The notes under the pieces are model-generated. The model saw nothing but the letters and a program-made list of their open reading frames with translations, was not told the DNA's origin and made no database searches. Positions 9,697 to 18,668 of a DNA stretch of 64,000 bases are shown here, one piece after another; position 1 is the first letter of the stretch, and each line of letters begins with the position of its first letter. Location: contig NZ_JABGCI010000003.1 in the NCBI RefSeq assembly GCF_019799905.1, forward strand, positions 62,001 to 126,000. Direction: 5' to 3'. The stretch is from Trujillonella endophytica (GTDB lineage: Bacteria; Actinomycetota; Actinomycetes; Mycobacteriales; Geodermatophilaceae). Made by a program: the position numbers and the translations under genes.

Positions 9697-10890
9697 TCAG
9701 TAGCTCTTCTCGAGCCCGAGGACCTTCTCGCCGATGAAGTTCAGGACCATCTGGTTGCTGACCGGAGCGATCCGGAGCGGGCGCAGCTCGATCCAGTAGC
9801 GACCGATGTGGTACTCGGTGGCGAACGAGTAGCCACCGTGCGTCTGCATCGCGACGTCCGCGGCCGCGTTGGCGGCCTCGGAAGCGAGGTACTTCGCCGT
9901 GTTGGCCAGCCGGCCGACCTCGCGGGGCGGGGCACCGGCGTCGTAGGCCTCAGCAGCCTCCCGGACGGCGAGCGCGGCGCCCTGCAACCGCATGTAGCTG
10001 TCGGCGAGCGGATGCTGGATGGACTGGTTCTTGCCGATGGTGCGACCGAAAACGACGCGTTCGCCCGCGTACGCCGTGCCCTTCTCCAGGCACCAGCGGC
10101 CCATCCCGACGCACTCGGCGGCGAGCAGGATCCGCTCGGCGTTCACGCTGTGCAGGATCTGCTGGAAGCCCTTGCCCTCCTCGCCGACCAGGTCGGAGGC
10201 GTCCACCGGCAGGTCGACGAACCACACCTCGTTCGAGTCGACGGCGTTGCGGCCGAGCTTGTCGATCTTCTTGATGGTCACCTGCGGGACCTTGAGATCC
10301 GCCATCAGCATCGACATGCCCGACGCGCGCTCCGCGTCCCCGATCCGGGCGGACGTGCGGCACAGCAGGAGGCACTTGTCCGCACGCTGGGCGTGCGAGT
10401 TCCAGACCTTCTGGCCGTTGACGATGTACTTGTCGCCGTCGCGGACGGCCATGGTGCTGATCCGCGAGGTGTCGGTACCGGCGTCGGGCTCGGTGACACC
10501 GAAGGTCACGGCGAGCTCGCCGGCGACCATCCGCCCGAGGTACTTCTCCTGCAGCTCACGACTGCCGTGCTCGATGATGGAGCTGAGCGCGATGGCGTTG
10601 CCGTGCACGGTGCTGCACGCCGCGGTGGCCCCTCCCCCGGCTCCGACCTCCTCGAGCATCGCGGCCGCCTGGCTGATGGTCGCCCCACCACCGCCGTACT
10701 CCTCCGGCACGGTCATCGTCGTAAAGCCGGCCTTGAGGAAGTCGTCGAAGTACTCCTGGGCGAACTCCTGCCGCTTCTCCTTGGCCCCCCAGTACTCCAG
10801 GGGGTACTTCGCGTTGATCGCGCGCACCGCCGCCCGGATGTCGTCGTGGCCGAGGGTCGTGATCGGGAGGTGCTCGGACTTGATGACCAT
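9697..10890 (-). CDS. acyl-CoA dehydrogenase
   Basis: A 397-residue ACAD: TTMTVPEEYGGGGATISQAA, VTFGVTEPDAGTDTSRISTM, YIVNGQKVWNSHAQRADKCL, a central SVNAERILLAAECVGMGRW and a C-terminal MQTHGGYSFATEYHIGRYW. The sequence is more conserved than in the neighbouring ACADs. It lies 13 nt behind the small AtuA-like gene. In known acyclic-terpene pathways AtuD, an ACAD, oxidises citronellyl-CoA beside AtuA-like proteins; a branched isoprenoid-derived acyl-CoA is plausible here, by inference from context only. Confidence 0.92.
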   Translation of the reverse strand: MVIKSEHLPITTLGHDDIRAAVRAINAKYPLEYWGAKEKRQEFAQEYFDDFLKAGFTTMTVPEEYGGGGATISQAAAMLEEVGAGGGATAACSTVHGNAIALSSIIEHGSRELQEKYLGRMVAGELAVTFGVTEPDAGTDTSRISTMAVRDGDKYIVNGQKVWNSHAQRADKCLLLCRTSARIGDAERASGMSMLMADLKVPQVTIKKIDKLGRNAVDSNEVWFVDLPVDASDLVGEEGKGFQQILHSVNAERILLAAECVGMGRWCLEKGTAYAGERVVFGRTIGKNQSIQHPLADSYMRLQGAALAVREAAEAYDAGAPPREVGRLANTAKYLASEAANAAADVAMQTHGGYSFATEYHIGRYWIELRPLRIAPVSNQMVLNFIGEKVLGLEKSY

Positions 10891-10903
10891 GTCGGTGGTC
10901 CTC

Positions 10904-11251
10904 TCAGTGGGGCGAGGCGGTCAGCACGGCGGCCTCCGCGTCGGTCAGCTCGATCTCGAGGAAGCAGATGGCGTCCGCGAGGGCCTTGCCCTGCGGGTCC
11001 AGGCGCAGGGTGCTCGTGCCGCCCTTGCCGAGGACGCCGTGGAGCAGGAAGTTGAGCGCGCACAGGTTCGGCAGCTCGTAGCGGTCCGTCGACTTGGCCC
11101 GGTCGGAGAAGAACTCCTGGACCACCTCGGCCGTCAGCTCGCGCGTGAGCGCGTCGTAGAAGCCGGGGTCACGGGCCGCCACACCGACGTTGGACATGCC
11201 GCCTTTGTCACCGGACCGTGCGTAGGCGATCCGTCCGACAGGAACCCTCAT
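10904..11251 (-). CDS. AtuA C-terminal-like domain protein (stand-alone)
   Basis: 115 residues beginning MRVPVGRIAYARSGDKGG, a motif characteristic of the C-terminal domain of AtuA-type proteins, then SNVGVAARDPGFYDALTREL and a short basic segment. In Pseudomonas AtuA this region is fused to the larger N-terminal domain; here it is a separate gene 7 nt after it. The AGGAG ribosome site overlaps the TAG stop of the large subunit, indicating coupling. The biochemical role of this family in terpenoid acyl-CoA degradation is still poorly defined. Confidence 0.85.
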   Translation of the reverse strand: MRVPVGRIAYARSGDKGGMSNVGVAARDPGFYDALTRELTAEVVQEFFSDRAKSTDRYELPNLCALNFLLHGVLGKGGTSTLRLDPQGKALADAICFLEIELTDAEAAVLTASPH

Positions 11252-11258
11252 GTCACTC

Positions 11259-12620
11259 CTAGAACAACTCGACGGATGTCGGCACGAGCTCCCGGGGGAC
11301 GAGCATCGGCCAGTAGCTGAGCACCTCGGACGCCCTGGCCCGGCCCGGCACGAGGGTCGTCTTGCCCGGCGGGCCGTGGAACACGGTGCTCAGCTCCACC
11401 GCCGCCCGCTGGAGATCGGTCCGCGACTGCGACCGCGCGGCGAAGCGCAGCACGACCTCGTTCGGCTCGCCGGTGTAGGTCTGCGGGGTCCGCCGCTCGT
11501 GCACGGCCCCCAGCCCGATGAAGTCCCAGCGCATCTCCTCGATGCCCAGGCCCAGCCGCGCGAGCCGGAACTCGAGGATCTCCTTGGCCTTGCGTGCCCT
11601 GCCGGGCGCGTCCGGCGCCGAGTAGAGCATCAGGGAGCTCATCGAGTAGCCGTCGGCGTAGGCAGCCGAGATCTTCAGGGTCGCCGGTCGCGGGCGTCCC
11701 GTCACGCCGGTGATCTCCACGAGGTCCTGACCGATCTGCCGGACCGACATCGTGGTCCAGTCGGCCGAGACGTCCGGCGTCAGGTACGCCGTCGGGTCGC
11801 CGATCTCGTACAGCAGCTGACCGATCGTCGTCTGCTCGTCGACCAGGCCACCGCTGTTGGGGGTCTTGCCGAGGACGATGCGGCCATCGGCCTCGACCTC
11901 GACCACGGGGAAGCCGATGTCGCCCATGTCCGGGACGTCCTGCCAGGCGGCCTGGTGGTTGCCGCCGGTCACGTGCGCGCCGCACTCGATGAGGTGGCCG
12001 GCCACCGTGCCCGCGGCGAGCAGGTCCCACTCGTCGCTCTTCCACCCGTGTTCGAACCGGAGGGCGCCGAGGGTGAGCGACGGGTCGGCGACCCGCCCGG
12101 TCACGATGACGTTGGCCCCCCGCTCGAGCGCCTCGACGACCGACTCGGCGCCGACGTAGGCGTTCGCGCTCGCCAGACCGTCGACCAGAGCGCTGTAGGG
12201 CTCGTTCGTCTCGGTGTTCGACAGGTCGACGCCCTGGTCTGCGAGCTCGGCCAGCCGGGGCATCAGGTCGTCGCCGGTGACCGCCGCGACGACGACCCGG
12301 TCGTCCAGGCCCAGCTCGCGGGCCAGCTCACGGACCGCCTGCGCGCAGCCCGTGGGGTTCATCCCGCCGGCGTTGCAGATGATCCGCACGTTCCGCTCGA
12401 CCGCGTCGGCCAGGCAGTCGCGCAGGATCGGGATGATGTCGCCGGCGTACCCGCCGTCCGGGTCGCGCCGCATCCCCTTGCGCATGATCGACATCGTCAC
12501 TTCGGCGAGGAAGTCCATGACCAGGTAGTCGATGCCCGCCTCGCGGACCAGCCGCCCCGGCGCGTTGGTGTCATCGCCCCAGTAGCCGAGGCCGCCGCCG
12601 ATGCGGATCCCGCGGCTCAT
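11259..12620 (-). CDS. AtuA-family acyclic terpene utilisation protein, large part
   Basis: A 453-residue protein starting MSRGIRIGGGLGYWGDDTN, with DYLVMDFLAEVTMSIM, IICNAGGMNPTGCAQAVREL and IECGAHVTGGNHQAAW; this matches the AtuA N-terminal domain family. AtuA is needed for citronellol/geraniol use in Pseudomonas, but its reaction is unresolved. The ATG overlaps the crotonase gene as ATGA, and the gene ends in TAG just ahead of the separate C-terminal-domain gene. Related proteins also occur in non-terpene acyl-CoA clusters, so the substrate remains open. Confidence 0.87.
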   Translation of the reverse strand: MSRGIRIGGGLGYWGDDTNAPGRLVREAGIDYLVMDFLAEVTMSIMRKGMRRDPDGGYAGDIIPILRDCLADAVERNVRIICNAGGMNPTGCAQAVRELARELGLDDRVVVAAVTGDDLMPRLAELADQGVDLSNTETNEPYSALVDGLASANAYVGAESVVEALERGANVIVTGRVADPSLTLGALRFEHGWKSDEWDLLAAGTVAGHLIECGAHVTGGNHQAAWQDVPDMGDIGFPVVEVEADGRIVLGKTPNSGGLVDEQTTIGQLLYEIGDPTAYLTPDVSADWTTMSVRQIGQDLVEITGVTGRPRPATLKISAAYADGYSMSSLMLYSAPDAPGRARKAKEILEFRLARLGLGIEEMRWDFIGLGAVHERRTPQTYTGEPNEVVLRFAARSQSRTDLQRAAVELSTVFHGPPGKTTLVPGRARASEVLSYWPMLVPRELVPTSVELF

Positions 12621-13381
12621 CGGTTCTTCCAGACCGGCTTGCGGCCCTCGCGGAAAGCAAGCGGCCCCTCGATGGCGTCCTCGCTGTCGTAGACGTGCCG
12701 GAAGATCTCCGACGCCAGCGCACTGGTGGCCGCCACTCCCGCTTCGCCCCCCATGCGGATCAGCCACTTGGAGGCCGCGAGCGAGAGCGGCGCGTTGTCC
12801 GCGATGGTCCGGGCCACCTCCCAGGCTCGCGGGACGAGCCGCTCGGGCTCGACGACCTCGTTGACCAGCCCGACCTGGTAGGCCCGCTCGGCTGAGATGG
12901 GCTGTGCGGTCAGGAGCAGCTCGGCGATGATGCGGCGCGGCAGCATGCGGGTCAGCGGCGCGGCCCAGGGGGCGCCCCGGCTCCACTTCGCCTCCGAGAT
13001 GGCGAAGGACGACGTCGTCGAGGCCAGGCACAGGTCGCCGAACTGAGCCATCCGGAAGCCCCCGGCGTACGCGGTGCCGTTGACCGCGGTGATCACCGGC
13101 TTCTCCAGGAAGTCGTCCGGCGCGAACTCCGCGAAGTAGTCGCGAGGCGGCTGCTGCGTCTTGTTCGCCGCCATCTCCTTGAGGTCCGCCCCTGCGCAGA
13201 AGGACTTGTCGCCGGCTCCGGTGATCACCGCGACCCGTAGGTCCGGGTTGACGGCGAAGTCGTGCATCGCCTCCGCCAGCGCCGTCCGCAGCTCCAGATT
13301 CACCGCGTTGCGCTGCTCCGGCCGGTTCAGGGTCAGGAGGACCACGCCGTCGCGGACCTCTCGCAACAACACGTCCGCCAT
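12617..13381 (-). CDS. enoyl-CoA hydratase/isomerase family protein
   Basis: A 254-residue crotonase: VVLLTLNRPEQRNAVNLELR, KSFCAGADLKEMAANKT (first oxyanion element) and NGTAYAGGFRMAQFGDLCLA (second). The start was taken at ATG 13381 because GCAGGAGGAGC immediately precedes it; upstream in-frame codons have no ribosome site. It is the first gene of the AtuA operon, whose promoter region carries a TGCATGCA site 45 bp upstream. It probably hydrates the enoyl-CoA made by the ACAD at 9697. Confidence 0.92.
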   Translation of the reverse strand: MADVLLREVRDGVVLLTLNRPEQRNAVNLELRTALAEAMHDFAVNPDLRVAVITGAGDKSFCAGADLKEMAANKTQQPPRDYFAEFAPDDFLEKPVITAVNGTAYAGGFRMAQFGDLCLASTTSSFAISEAKWSRGAPWAAPLTRMLPRRIIAELLLTAQPISAERAYQVGLVNEVVEPERLVPRAWEVARTIADNAPLSLAASKWLIRMGGEAGVAATSALASEIFRHVYDSEDAIEGPLAFREGRKPVWKNR

Positions 13382-13425
13382 GGCGCTCCTCCTGCAGATG
13401 CTGGTCCACCCCGTGACGACCATCG

Positions 13426-13433
13426 TGCATGCA
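13426..13433. promoter_or_regulatory. TGCATGCA operator-like palindrome upstream of the AtuA operon
   Basis: An exact 8-bp palindrome 45 bp before the crotonase start. It is one of a set of matching sites in front of most catabolic units in this window; the shared protein is unknown. Confidence 0.7.
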
Positions 13434-13470
13434 GAATGCCAGATCGTCAACGTGCGGACGGAGGAGGCCT

Positions 13471-13492
13471 GCCCGCTCGTCGGCCAGCGGGC
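13471..13492 (-). terminator. possible terminator after GMC oxidoreductase operon
   Basis: A perfect 7-bp stem (GCCCGCT / AGCGGGC) with an 8-nt loop lies about 53 nt past the GMC gene stop in the minus direction. It is modest in length and there is no U-tract. Confidence 0.4.
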
Positions 13493-13544
13493 CCGATCGG
13501 GACTCGCGACGGCCGTGGAGGCCGCCTCGCCGTCGGCATCGAGG

Positions 13545-15146
13545 TCAGGAGTCCTGGCGGATCAGGTCCGCCGCCCGCCAGCCGACGACGACGGCCGGTG
13601 CGGCGGTGTTGCCACTGACCTGCATGGGGAGCACGGAGATGTCGGCAACCCGGAGGCCGGTGGTTCCGCGGACCGACAGCCGTGGGTCCACCACGTCGTC
13701 GTCGTCCGGGCCCATGGCACACGCGCCGACGGCGTGGTACATCCCCGGGCCGGCATCCAACGCGTAGTCGAGGATCTGGCCCCGCGAGGTGACCGACGGA
13801 CCGGGGAAGTCCTCGGCCACCACCATGTCCCCCAGCGGTCCGCGGCTGCTCACCTCGCGGACGGAGCCCAGGATCGACGACGTCGCGTCGCGATCTCGCC
13901 GGTCGGCGAGGAACCGGGCGTGGATCTCCGGAGCGGCGGCGGGATCGGCGGACCCGACGTGGATCGAACCGGCTGTGTGCGGGCTGATCTGGTACCCGAG
14001 GAACAGCATCCCGCTGTAGGGCGCGAGCTCCATCGTCCACTTCGGCGATCCGTCCGCACGGGCAACTGCCATGGGCACCCAGATGCCCTGCACGTCGGGC
14101 CGGGCCAGGTCCGGCGACGACCGGAACTGGGCCATCACGTCGTACCCACCGGTGGCGATGGGGCCGCCGCGGGTCGCGAGGTACCGCGCCCCCTCCCACG
14201 CCCGGCTCCGGAGGCCGCGGAGCCGGTCGGTGTACCCGAGCCCCGGGCGGAGCCTCACCTGATGGCTGACCGCCCGTTGCTCGACCACCCGCTCGCCGAC
14301 GTTCGGGCTCTCGACGCGGACGTCGATGCCCGCCCGGCGGAGGACCTCGGGACGGCCGATCCCCGACCTCTCCAGGAGCAACGTGGTCTCCACCGTCCCC
14401 GCGCAGAGCACCACCTCCCTGCGCGCACGGAACTCCCGCAGCGCTCCGGCGACCCGGGCCGTCACCCCCACGACGCGGTTGCCGTCGAAGACGAGCGAGC
14501 CGACCTTGGCCCCGGTCACGACGGTCAGGTTCGGCCGGCGCCGGTGGGGGTGCACGAACGCCCGGTAGGCCGAGATCCGGACGCCCTTGCTGATCGTGGC
14601 CGGCGTGTACCCGATGCGGTCACCTCGGACGGCGTTCACGTCCGCAGCCCGGGACCAGCCCATCTGCTCGCCGGAGCCGATGAGGGCCTCGGTGAGCTCA
14701 TCGCCACCCGCCGGGACGCCAACGGGCAGCGGCCCGCCGACGCCGCGCATCGCCGAGCCGCCGAGCGAGTGGTCCTCGATACCCCGGTAGGCGGCGAGCG
14801 CCTCGCGCCAGCCCCAGCCCGGGTTGCCGTGGGCCTCGAGGGCATCCCAGTCCTCCTGGTCACCCCGGACCCACATCATCCCGTTGACCGCCGTCGAGCC
14901 ACCGAGCACCTTGCCGCGGGTCCAGGTGTCCCGACCGCCCCCGGGGCGCACGGGCTCGGTCTGGTACCGAGCCGTGTAGCGGTCGCCCTTGAGCGTGACG
15001 TAGAAGCCCTTCGGGATGTGCAGGAAGGGATTCCGGTCGCCGCCACCCCACTCGAGCAGGAGGACGCAGGTCCGGGGGTCCTCGGACAGCCGGCCGGCGA
15101 GCGCGGAACCCGCGGCGCCGGAGCCGACGACTACGTGGTCGAACAC
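13545..15146 (-). CDS. GMC-family FAD-dependent oxidoreductase
   Basis: 533 residues. N-terminal FAD site DHVVVGSGAAGSALAGRLSE, the GMC region GKVLGGSTAVNGMMWVRGDQ, the second signature VVLCAGTVETTLLLERSG, and the C-terminal catalytic segment MYHAVGACAMG with VADISVLPMQVSGNTAAP. The His of YHAVG and the Asn of SGNT correspond to the GMC catalytic pair. It oxidises an alcohol, using a carrier or oxygen as acceptor. It is the last gene of a unit that runs from the 18.6-kb flavoprotein through two SnoaL-like genes and an epimerase-like gene. The alcohol substrate is unknown. Confidence 0.93.
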   Translation of the reverse strand: MFDHVVVGSGAAGSALAGRLSEDPRTCVLLLEWGGGDRNPFLHIPKGFYVTLKGDRYTARYQTEPVRPGGGRDTWTRGKVLGGSTAVNGMMWVRGDQEDWDALEAHGNPGWGWREALAAYRGIEDHSLGGSAMRGVGGPLPVGVPAGGDELTEALIGSGEQMGWSRAADVNAVRGDRIGYTPATISKGVRISAYRAFVHPHRRRPNLTVVTGAKVGSLVFDGNRVVGVTARVAGALREFRARREVVLCAGTVETTLLLERSGIGRPEVLRRAGIDVRVESPNVGERVVEQRAVSHQVRLRPGLGYTDRLRGLRSRAWEGARYLATRGGPIATGGYDVMAQFRSSPDLARPDVQGIWVPMAVARADGSPKWTMELAPYSGMLFLGYQISPHTAGSIHVGSADPAAAPEIHARFLADRRDRDATSSILGSVREVSSRGPLGDMVVAEDFPGPSVTSRGQILDYALDAGPGMYHAVGACAMGPDDDDVVDPRLSVRGTTGLRVADISVLPMQVSGNTAAPAVVVGWRAADLIRQDS

Positions 15147-15206
15147 GGGACGGCCTCCCCCCGGTGACCGGCGCCCGTCCGGGCCCGGCGCGGCTGGTCT
15201 GCGGCG

Positions 15207-15620
15207 CTACGCCTGGCCACGCGCACGGTTCACCGGCTTGGGGTCGAAGAACTCCTGGAGTCCGACGATCTCCAGCCCCTCGAGGGTGAACACCCACGCG
15301 TACCGGTTGGCATAGGTCCCGCCTGCCTCGTACACGCCCTCCGAACGGCACGTCAGGACGAGGACGCCGGGCTGATCGGTCGACAGGACCCGGACGTCGA
15401 GGAAGTCCAGGGACGACATGGCGGAACGGCGCGAGAAGTACCGGTCGACCACCGCCTCGCGCCCCTCGAACCGTTCGGGACGACCCGGGTCCGGCTCCGA
15501 CGGCGTCTCGCCGACCACCTCGTCGGCGAGCAGGGCCGCGAAGCCCGCCTCGTCGCACTCACGGCCGAGCTTGTGGATGAACGCGGTCACGACCGCCTTC
15601 TGGTCGAGCACCTCTGACAT
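15207..15620 (-). CDS. SnoaL/NTF2-like protein
   Basis: 137 residues with the cone-fold pattern: an N-terminal helix (VTAFIHKLGRECDEAGFAAL), LADEVVGETPSEPD, REAVVDRYFSRR and strands ending TYANRYAWVFTLEGLEIVGL and QEFFDPKPV. Such proteins act as small isomerases, cyclases, hydrolases or limonene-epoxide-hydrolase-like enzymes, or only bind ligand. ATG 15620 was chosen because MSEVLDQKAVV gives the usual family start. One of five NTF2-like ORFs in the window. Confidence 0.8.
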   Translation of the reverse strand: MSEVLDQKAVVTAFIHKLGRECDEAGFAALLADEVVGETPSEPDPGRPERFEGREAVVDRYFSRRSAMSSLDFLDVRVLSTDQPGVLVLTCRSEGVYEAGGTYANRYAWVFTLEGLEIVGLQEFFDPKPVNRARGQA

Positions 15621-15663
15621 GGCGGCCTTCCCCTTCGTCACACTGCTCCGGGACGGAGACGAC

Positions 15664-16671
15664 TTACAACTCGCCGGCGGCATGGGCCCGGCGGTAGGAG
15701 CCGGTCAGGATGTCCGCGCGCAGGTCCAGGTGGACCGGCGCCCAACCGAGTTCCGCACGGCTGACCACGGCGCGCGACCGGCTGTTCGTGGACAGGCCGG
15801 TGCGTGCGACGGCCGGCCCCCAGACCTGGCTGGCCTCATCCGCGGTGAGCGAGCGCGTCGTCGTCCCGGTCACGGTCGCCACCGCCTCGGCGATGCCCCG
15901 GAAGTCGAGCTCGCCGGCGACGGCGTGGTACACCGCGCCCGGGCTCCCCCGCCTCAATGCCAGGCCGTAGAGCCTGGCGAGGTCGACGACGTGGACGTTG
16001 GAGTACACGGCCAGGCCGCTGCCCACGTAGCAGGCATGGCCGGTCGTCCGCACCGACCGGAAGACCGCGGGCACCTGCAGGCTGCCGCCCAGTCCCCAGA
16101 TGAGGGGCGGGCGGATCACCATCGAGCGGATGCCCCGGTCGGCCAGTCGCCGGACGCGGTGCTCGGTCCGGACCCGGAGCTGGAGCCACGGCGGCGGCGT
16201 GAAGTCGTCGTCCTCGGCGAACGAGCGCTGGTCCCACTGCCCCTCGGGGGCCGGGACGCCCAGCACCCCGGTGCCGGAGGTGAACAGCAGCGTCGGTGGG
16301 CTCGCGCCGCTCGCTACGCCGAGGACGCGTTCGAGGTCGGCGACCAGCGGCTCCTCACGCTCGTACGGCATCCGCCCCACGACGACGACCGCATCGGCCG
16401 ACCGGAGCTCGGCCTCGTACGGTCCGAGGTCGTCGATCGAGCCGGCGACCGGCCGTACGCCCATGGCGGCCAGCTCGGCAGCGGAGTCCGGCCGCCGCGA
16501 CAGCGCGGCGACGTCGAACCCCTCGTCCTGGAGCACCGCGACCACCTGACGACCGAGGTAGCCGGTCGCACCGAGGACGAACGCCCGCCCTCCCCCACCG
16601 GTCACCGCGGTGCCGACGGGGCGAGGTCGTTCCCGGTCAACCGACCGCGCCCCGACCGAAGTAACCGGCAT
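15664..16671 (-). CDS. NAD-dependent epimerase/dehydratase (extended-SDR/NmrA-like)
   Basis: Up to 335 residues. Rossmann motif RAFVLGATGYLGRQVVAVLQ, then DVAALSRRPDSAAELAAMGV, a DAVVVVGRMPYER strand and LLFTSGTGVLGVP. The catalytic YxxxK is not obvious, so it may be a non-canonical reductase or a sensor-like member. The listed start overlaps the upstream SnoaL gene by 35 nt; a GTG just before TGGGGRAFV would remove the overlap and is possible. It lies in the flavoprotein-to-GMC operon. Confidence 0.78.
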   Translation of the reverse strand: MPVTSVGARSVDRERPRPVGTAVTGGGGRAFVLGATGYLGRQVVAVLQDEGFDVAALSRRPDSAAELAAMGVRPVAGSIDDLGPYEAELRSADAVVVVGRMPYEREEPLVADLERVLGVASGASPPTLLFTSGTGVLGVPAPEGQWDQRSFAEDDDFTPPPWLQLRVRTEHRVRRLADRGIRSMVIRPPLIWGLGGSLQVPAVFRSVRTTGHACYVGSGLAVYSNVHVVDLARLYGLALRRGSPGAVYHAVAGELDFRGIAEAVATVTGTTTRSLTADEASQVWGPAVARTGLSTNSRSRAVVSRAELGWAPVHLDLRADILTGSYRRAHAAGEL

Positions 16672-17143
16672 CGGACCGGTCCTGACTCCCCGTACCGAAC
16701 CCCGACTCCGCCAGCTTCTCCGGGTCTGCGGGCGCGCCGGAGTAGATGAACGACATCACCACGACGCGGTCGGCCACCCGCCACTCGCCGTCGCGGCGCT
16801 CCAGGCGATCGACGTACCGACCCGGCGCGGCGTACGCGACGCCGTCCGGGCGCAGCGAGTGCTGCACGAAATAGGTCTCGCTGTGCGCGGTGTCGCCGTC
16901 CAACTCGACATAGGTCTGACCGAGCACGTGCTGCAGCTGGCGGAACCGCTCCCGCACGACCGGTAGGACCCAGTCGATGTACTGCTCCCGGTCGCCGCGG
17001 AAGACGCCGTGGTCGTCCTGCGCGTCCTCCCAGTACACCGAGCGCAGGATGTCGGGGTCCGCGCGATCGATGCCCCTGCAGTAGCGCTCCTGGAGGTTGC
17101 GGATCTCCGCGAGGCTCGAGAGCTCGTCGGGCGTATAGGCCAT
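16637..17143 (-). CDS. SnoaL-like ring-hydroxylating-dioxygenase-beta-type protein
   Basis: 168 residues. The opening MAYTPDELSSLAEIRNLQER YCRGIDRADPDILRSVYWE is the classic SnoaL_4 start (helix, then YCRGIDR, then DxLRS), followed by VLGQTYVELDGDTAHSETYF and GRYVDRLERRDGEWRVADRV. The fold is shared with beta subunits of ring-hydroxylating dioxygenases and with scytalone dehydratase; the function here is unassigned. It lies 10 nt behind the KstD-like flavoprotein gene. Confidence 0.85.
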   Translation of the reverse strand: MAYTPDELSSLAEIRNLQERYCRGIDRADPDILRSVYWEDAQDDHGVFRGDREQYIDWVLPVVRERFRQLQHVLGQTYVELDGDTAHSETYFVQHSLRPDGVAYAAPGRYVDRLERRDGEWRVADRVVVMSFIYSGAPADPEKLAESGFGTGSQDRSDAGYFGRGAVG

Positions 17144-17153
17144 CGGGGATCCC

Positions 17154-18584
17154 TCAGACCGCGCTGAGCGCGTGCCGCGCCGCGCTCTCACCGGCATTGC
17201 GGCCCATGACGCAGGCGTTCGCGAGGGCGTTGCCGCTGCCGGTGTAGCGCGCGAGCACGCCGCCGGTGCACTCGCCTGCGGCGTAGAGCCCCTGGATCTC
17301 GGTGCCGCTCTCGTGGACGACCTGGCTGTTCGCGTCGATGCGTAGCCCGTAGGCGGTGAGGTTCACCGTGCACGGCCGGACCTCGGCGATGTAGTAGGGC
17401 GCCGTCGAGACGGGCAGGAGGTACTCGGCGGGCTTGCCGAAGTCGCGGTCGCCGCCGGTCTCGCAGAACCGGTTGTAGCGCTCGATCTCCCCGGTGAGCA
17501 CGTCCTCGGACAGCCCGACGGCGGCAGCCAGTCCGGCGACGGTGTCGGCCGTGAACATGCGGCCCTTCGCCACCATCTCGTCGACGAGGTCCGGCTGGTA
17601 GTTCCGCGGACGGAACGGCTCACGCCCGGGGAACTGGAGGGGATACGGGCTGCGGTAGCGGTCGGCGAGCTCCGCCGGGGGACGCATGGCAGCCTCATCG
17701 AAGATCATGAACCCGCGGTCCCCGATGTGGTGGTAGTGCTGATCCACCAGGGCGTAGAGGGACGACTCGTCCATGAAGCGCCGGCCCTGCGGATCGACCA
17801 TCACGCCCCAGCCGGGCTGATATGCCTCGTTCAGCTTGTTGGGTAGGAACTTCGGCCCGACGGTCCGCAGACCGTTGTCCCGGCCGGTCAGCTGGGCACC
17901 CACCTCGGCCGCCATGGCGATGGCGTCGCCGCGTGAACCGTCGGCGCCGATGTACCACGTCCAGCCCTCCTCGTACGCCGACGGCATGAACTGCGCGACC
18001 TTCTCCAGGTCGGCCCCGAAGCCACCGGTCGCGATGACCACGGAGCCGGCGGTGACCTCGTCGTCCCCGACGGCGATGCCGTGGACGGCACCGTCGCGCA
18101 CGAGCAACCGGTCCACGCGACGCCCGAGAGCGATCTCGATCCCGTTGTTGCGGCAGTAGCGGTGCAGCGAGTCGACGAGCGCCTGCCCCCCACCCAGCAC
18201 GGCATGACCACGCCTGTTGCGCTCGATGCCGGCCTTGATGAGCTCGGGTGCGAACGGCACGCCGTGCTCCTGCAACCAGTCGATGGTGTCCCCGGACCGC
18301 CGCAGGAGGGTGCGGACCGGTCCGATCTGGGCGCCGTACTGGTTGAACGTGAGGTAGTCGTGGAGGAGGTCGTCGACGCTGTCCTGGATGCCCGCTTCCT
18401 TCTGCAACCGGCTCTCCGCGGCCATGACGATCCCGCCCGCCAGCCGCGAGGACCCGCCGACCACTCCTTCGGACTCGGCCACGAGGATCCGCTGGGCGCC
18501 CTGCTCGTGCGCCGTCACCGCCGCGGACAGGCCAGCAGCCCCGGATCCGATCACCACCACGTCGAAGTCGACTTCTCCAGCCAT
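17154..18584 (-). CDS. FAD-dependent oxidoreductase, fumarate reductase/KstD-like
   Basis: 476 residues. FDVVVIGSGAAGLSAAVTAH binds the FAD ADP moiety near residue 7, and GGSSRLAGGIVMAAESRLQ and VIATGGFGADLEKVAQFMP are typical of fumarate reductase flavoproteins and 3-ketosteroid-delta1-dehydrogenases. The C-terminus has LYAAGECTGGVLARYTGSGN ALANACVMGR, closing the FAD site. It probably introduces or reduces a ring double bond. First gene of a five-gene run to the GMC gene; AGAGGTGAC precedes the ATG, and two TGCAT-type motifs lie about 65-85 bp upstream. Confidence 0.9.
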   Translation of the reverse strand: MAGEVDFDVVVIGSGAAGLSAAVTAHEQGAQRILVAESEGVVGGSSRLAGGIVMAAESRLQKEAGIQDSVDDLLHDYLTFNQYGAQIGPVRTLLRRSGDTIDWLQEHGVPFAPELIKAGIERNRRGHAVLGGGQALVDSLHRYCRNNGIEIALGRRVDRLLVRDGAVHGIAVGDDEVTAGSVVIATGGFGADLEKVAQFMPSAYEEGWTWYIGADGSRGDAIAMAAEVGAQLTGRDNGLRTVGPKFLPNKLNEAYQPGWGVMVDPQGRRFMDESSLYALVDQHYHHIGDRGFMIFDEAAMRPPAELADRYRSPYPLQFPGREPFRPRNYQPDLVDEMVAKGRMFTADTVAGLAAAVGLSEDVLTGEIERYNRFCETGGDRDFGKPAEYLLPVSTAPYYIAEVRPCTVNLTAYGLRIDANSQVVHESGTEIQGLYAAGECTGGVLARYTGSGNALANACVMGRNAGESAARHALSAV

Positions 18585-18648
18585 GAACCGTCACCTCTCG
18601 GGCACGAGCAGGTTCGACAGGCTCGTGGCTCGTAGCCTGCGGATGCTC

Positions 18649-18668
18649 TGCATGTTCCAGTGCATACA
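18649..18668. promoter_or_regulatory. paired TGCAT motifs upstream of flavoprotein operon
   Basis: TGCATGTT (18649-18656) and TGCATACA (18661-18668) lie 12 bp apart, 65-84 bp upstream of the flavoprotein start. Each differs from TGCATGCA by one or two bases, matching the variation seen at other sites of the set. Confidence 0.55.
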
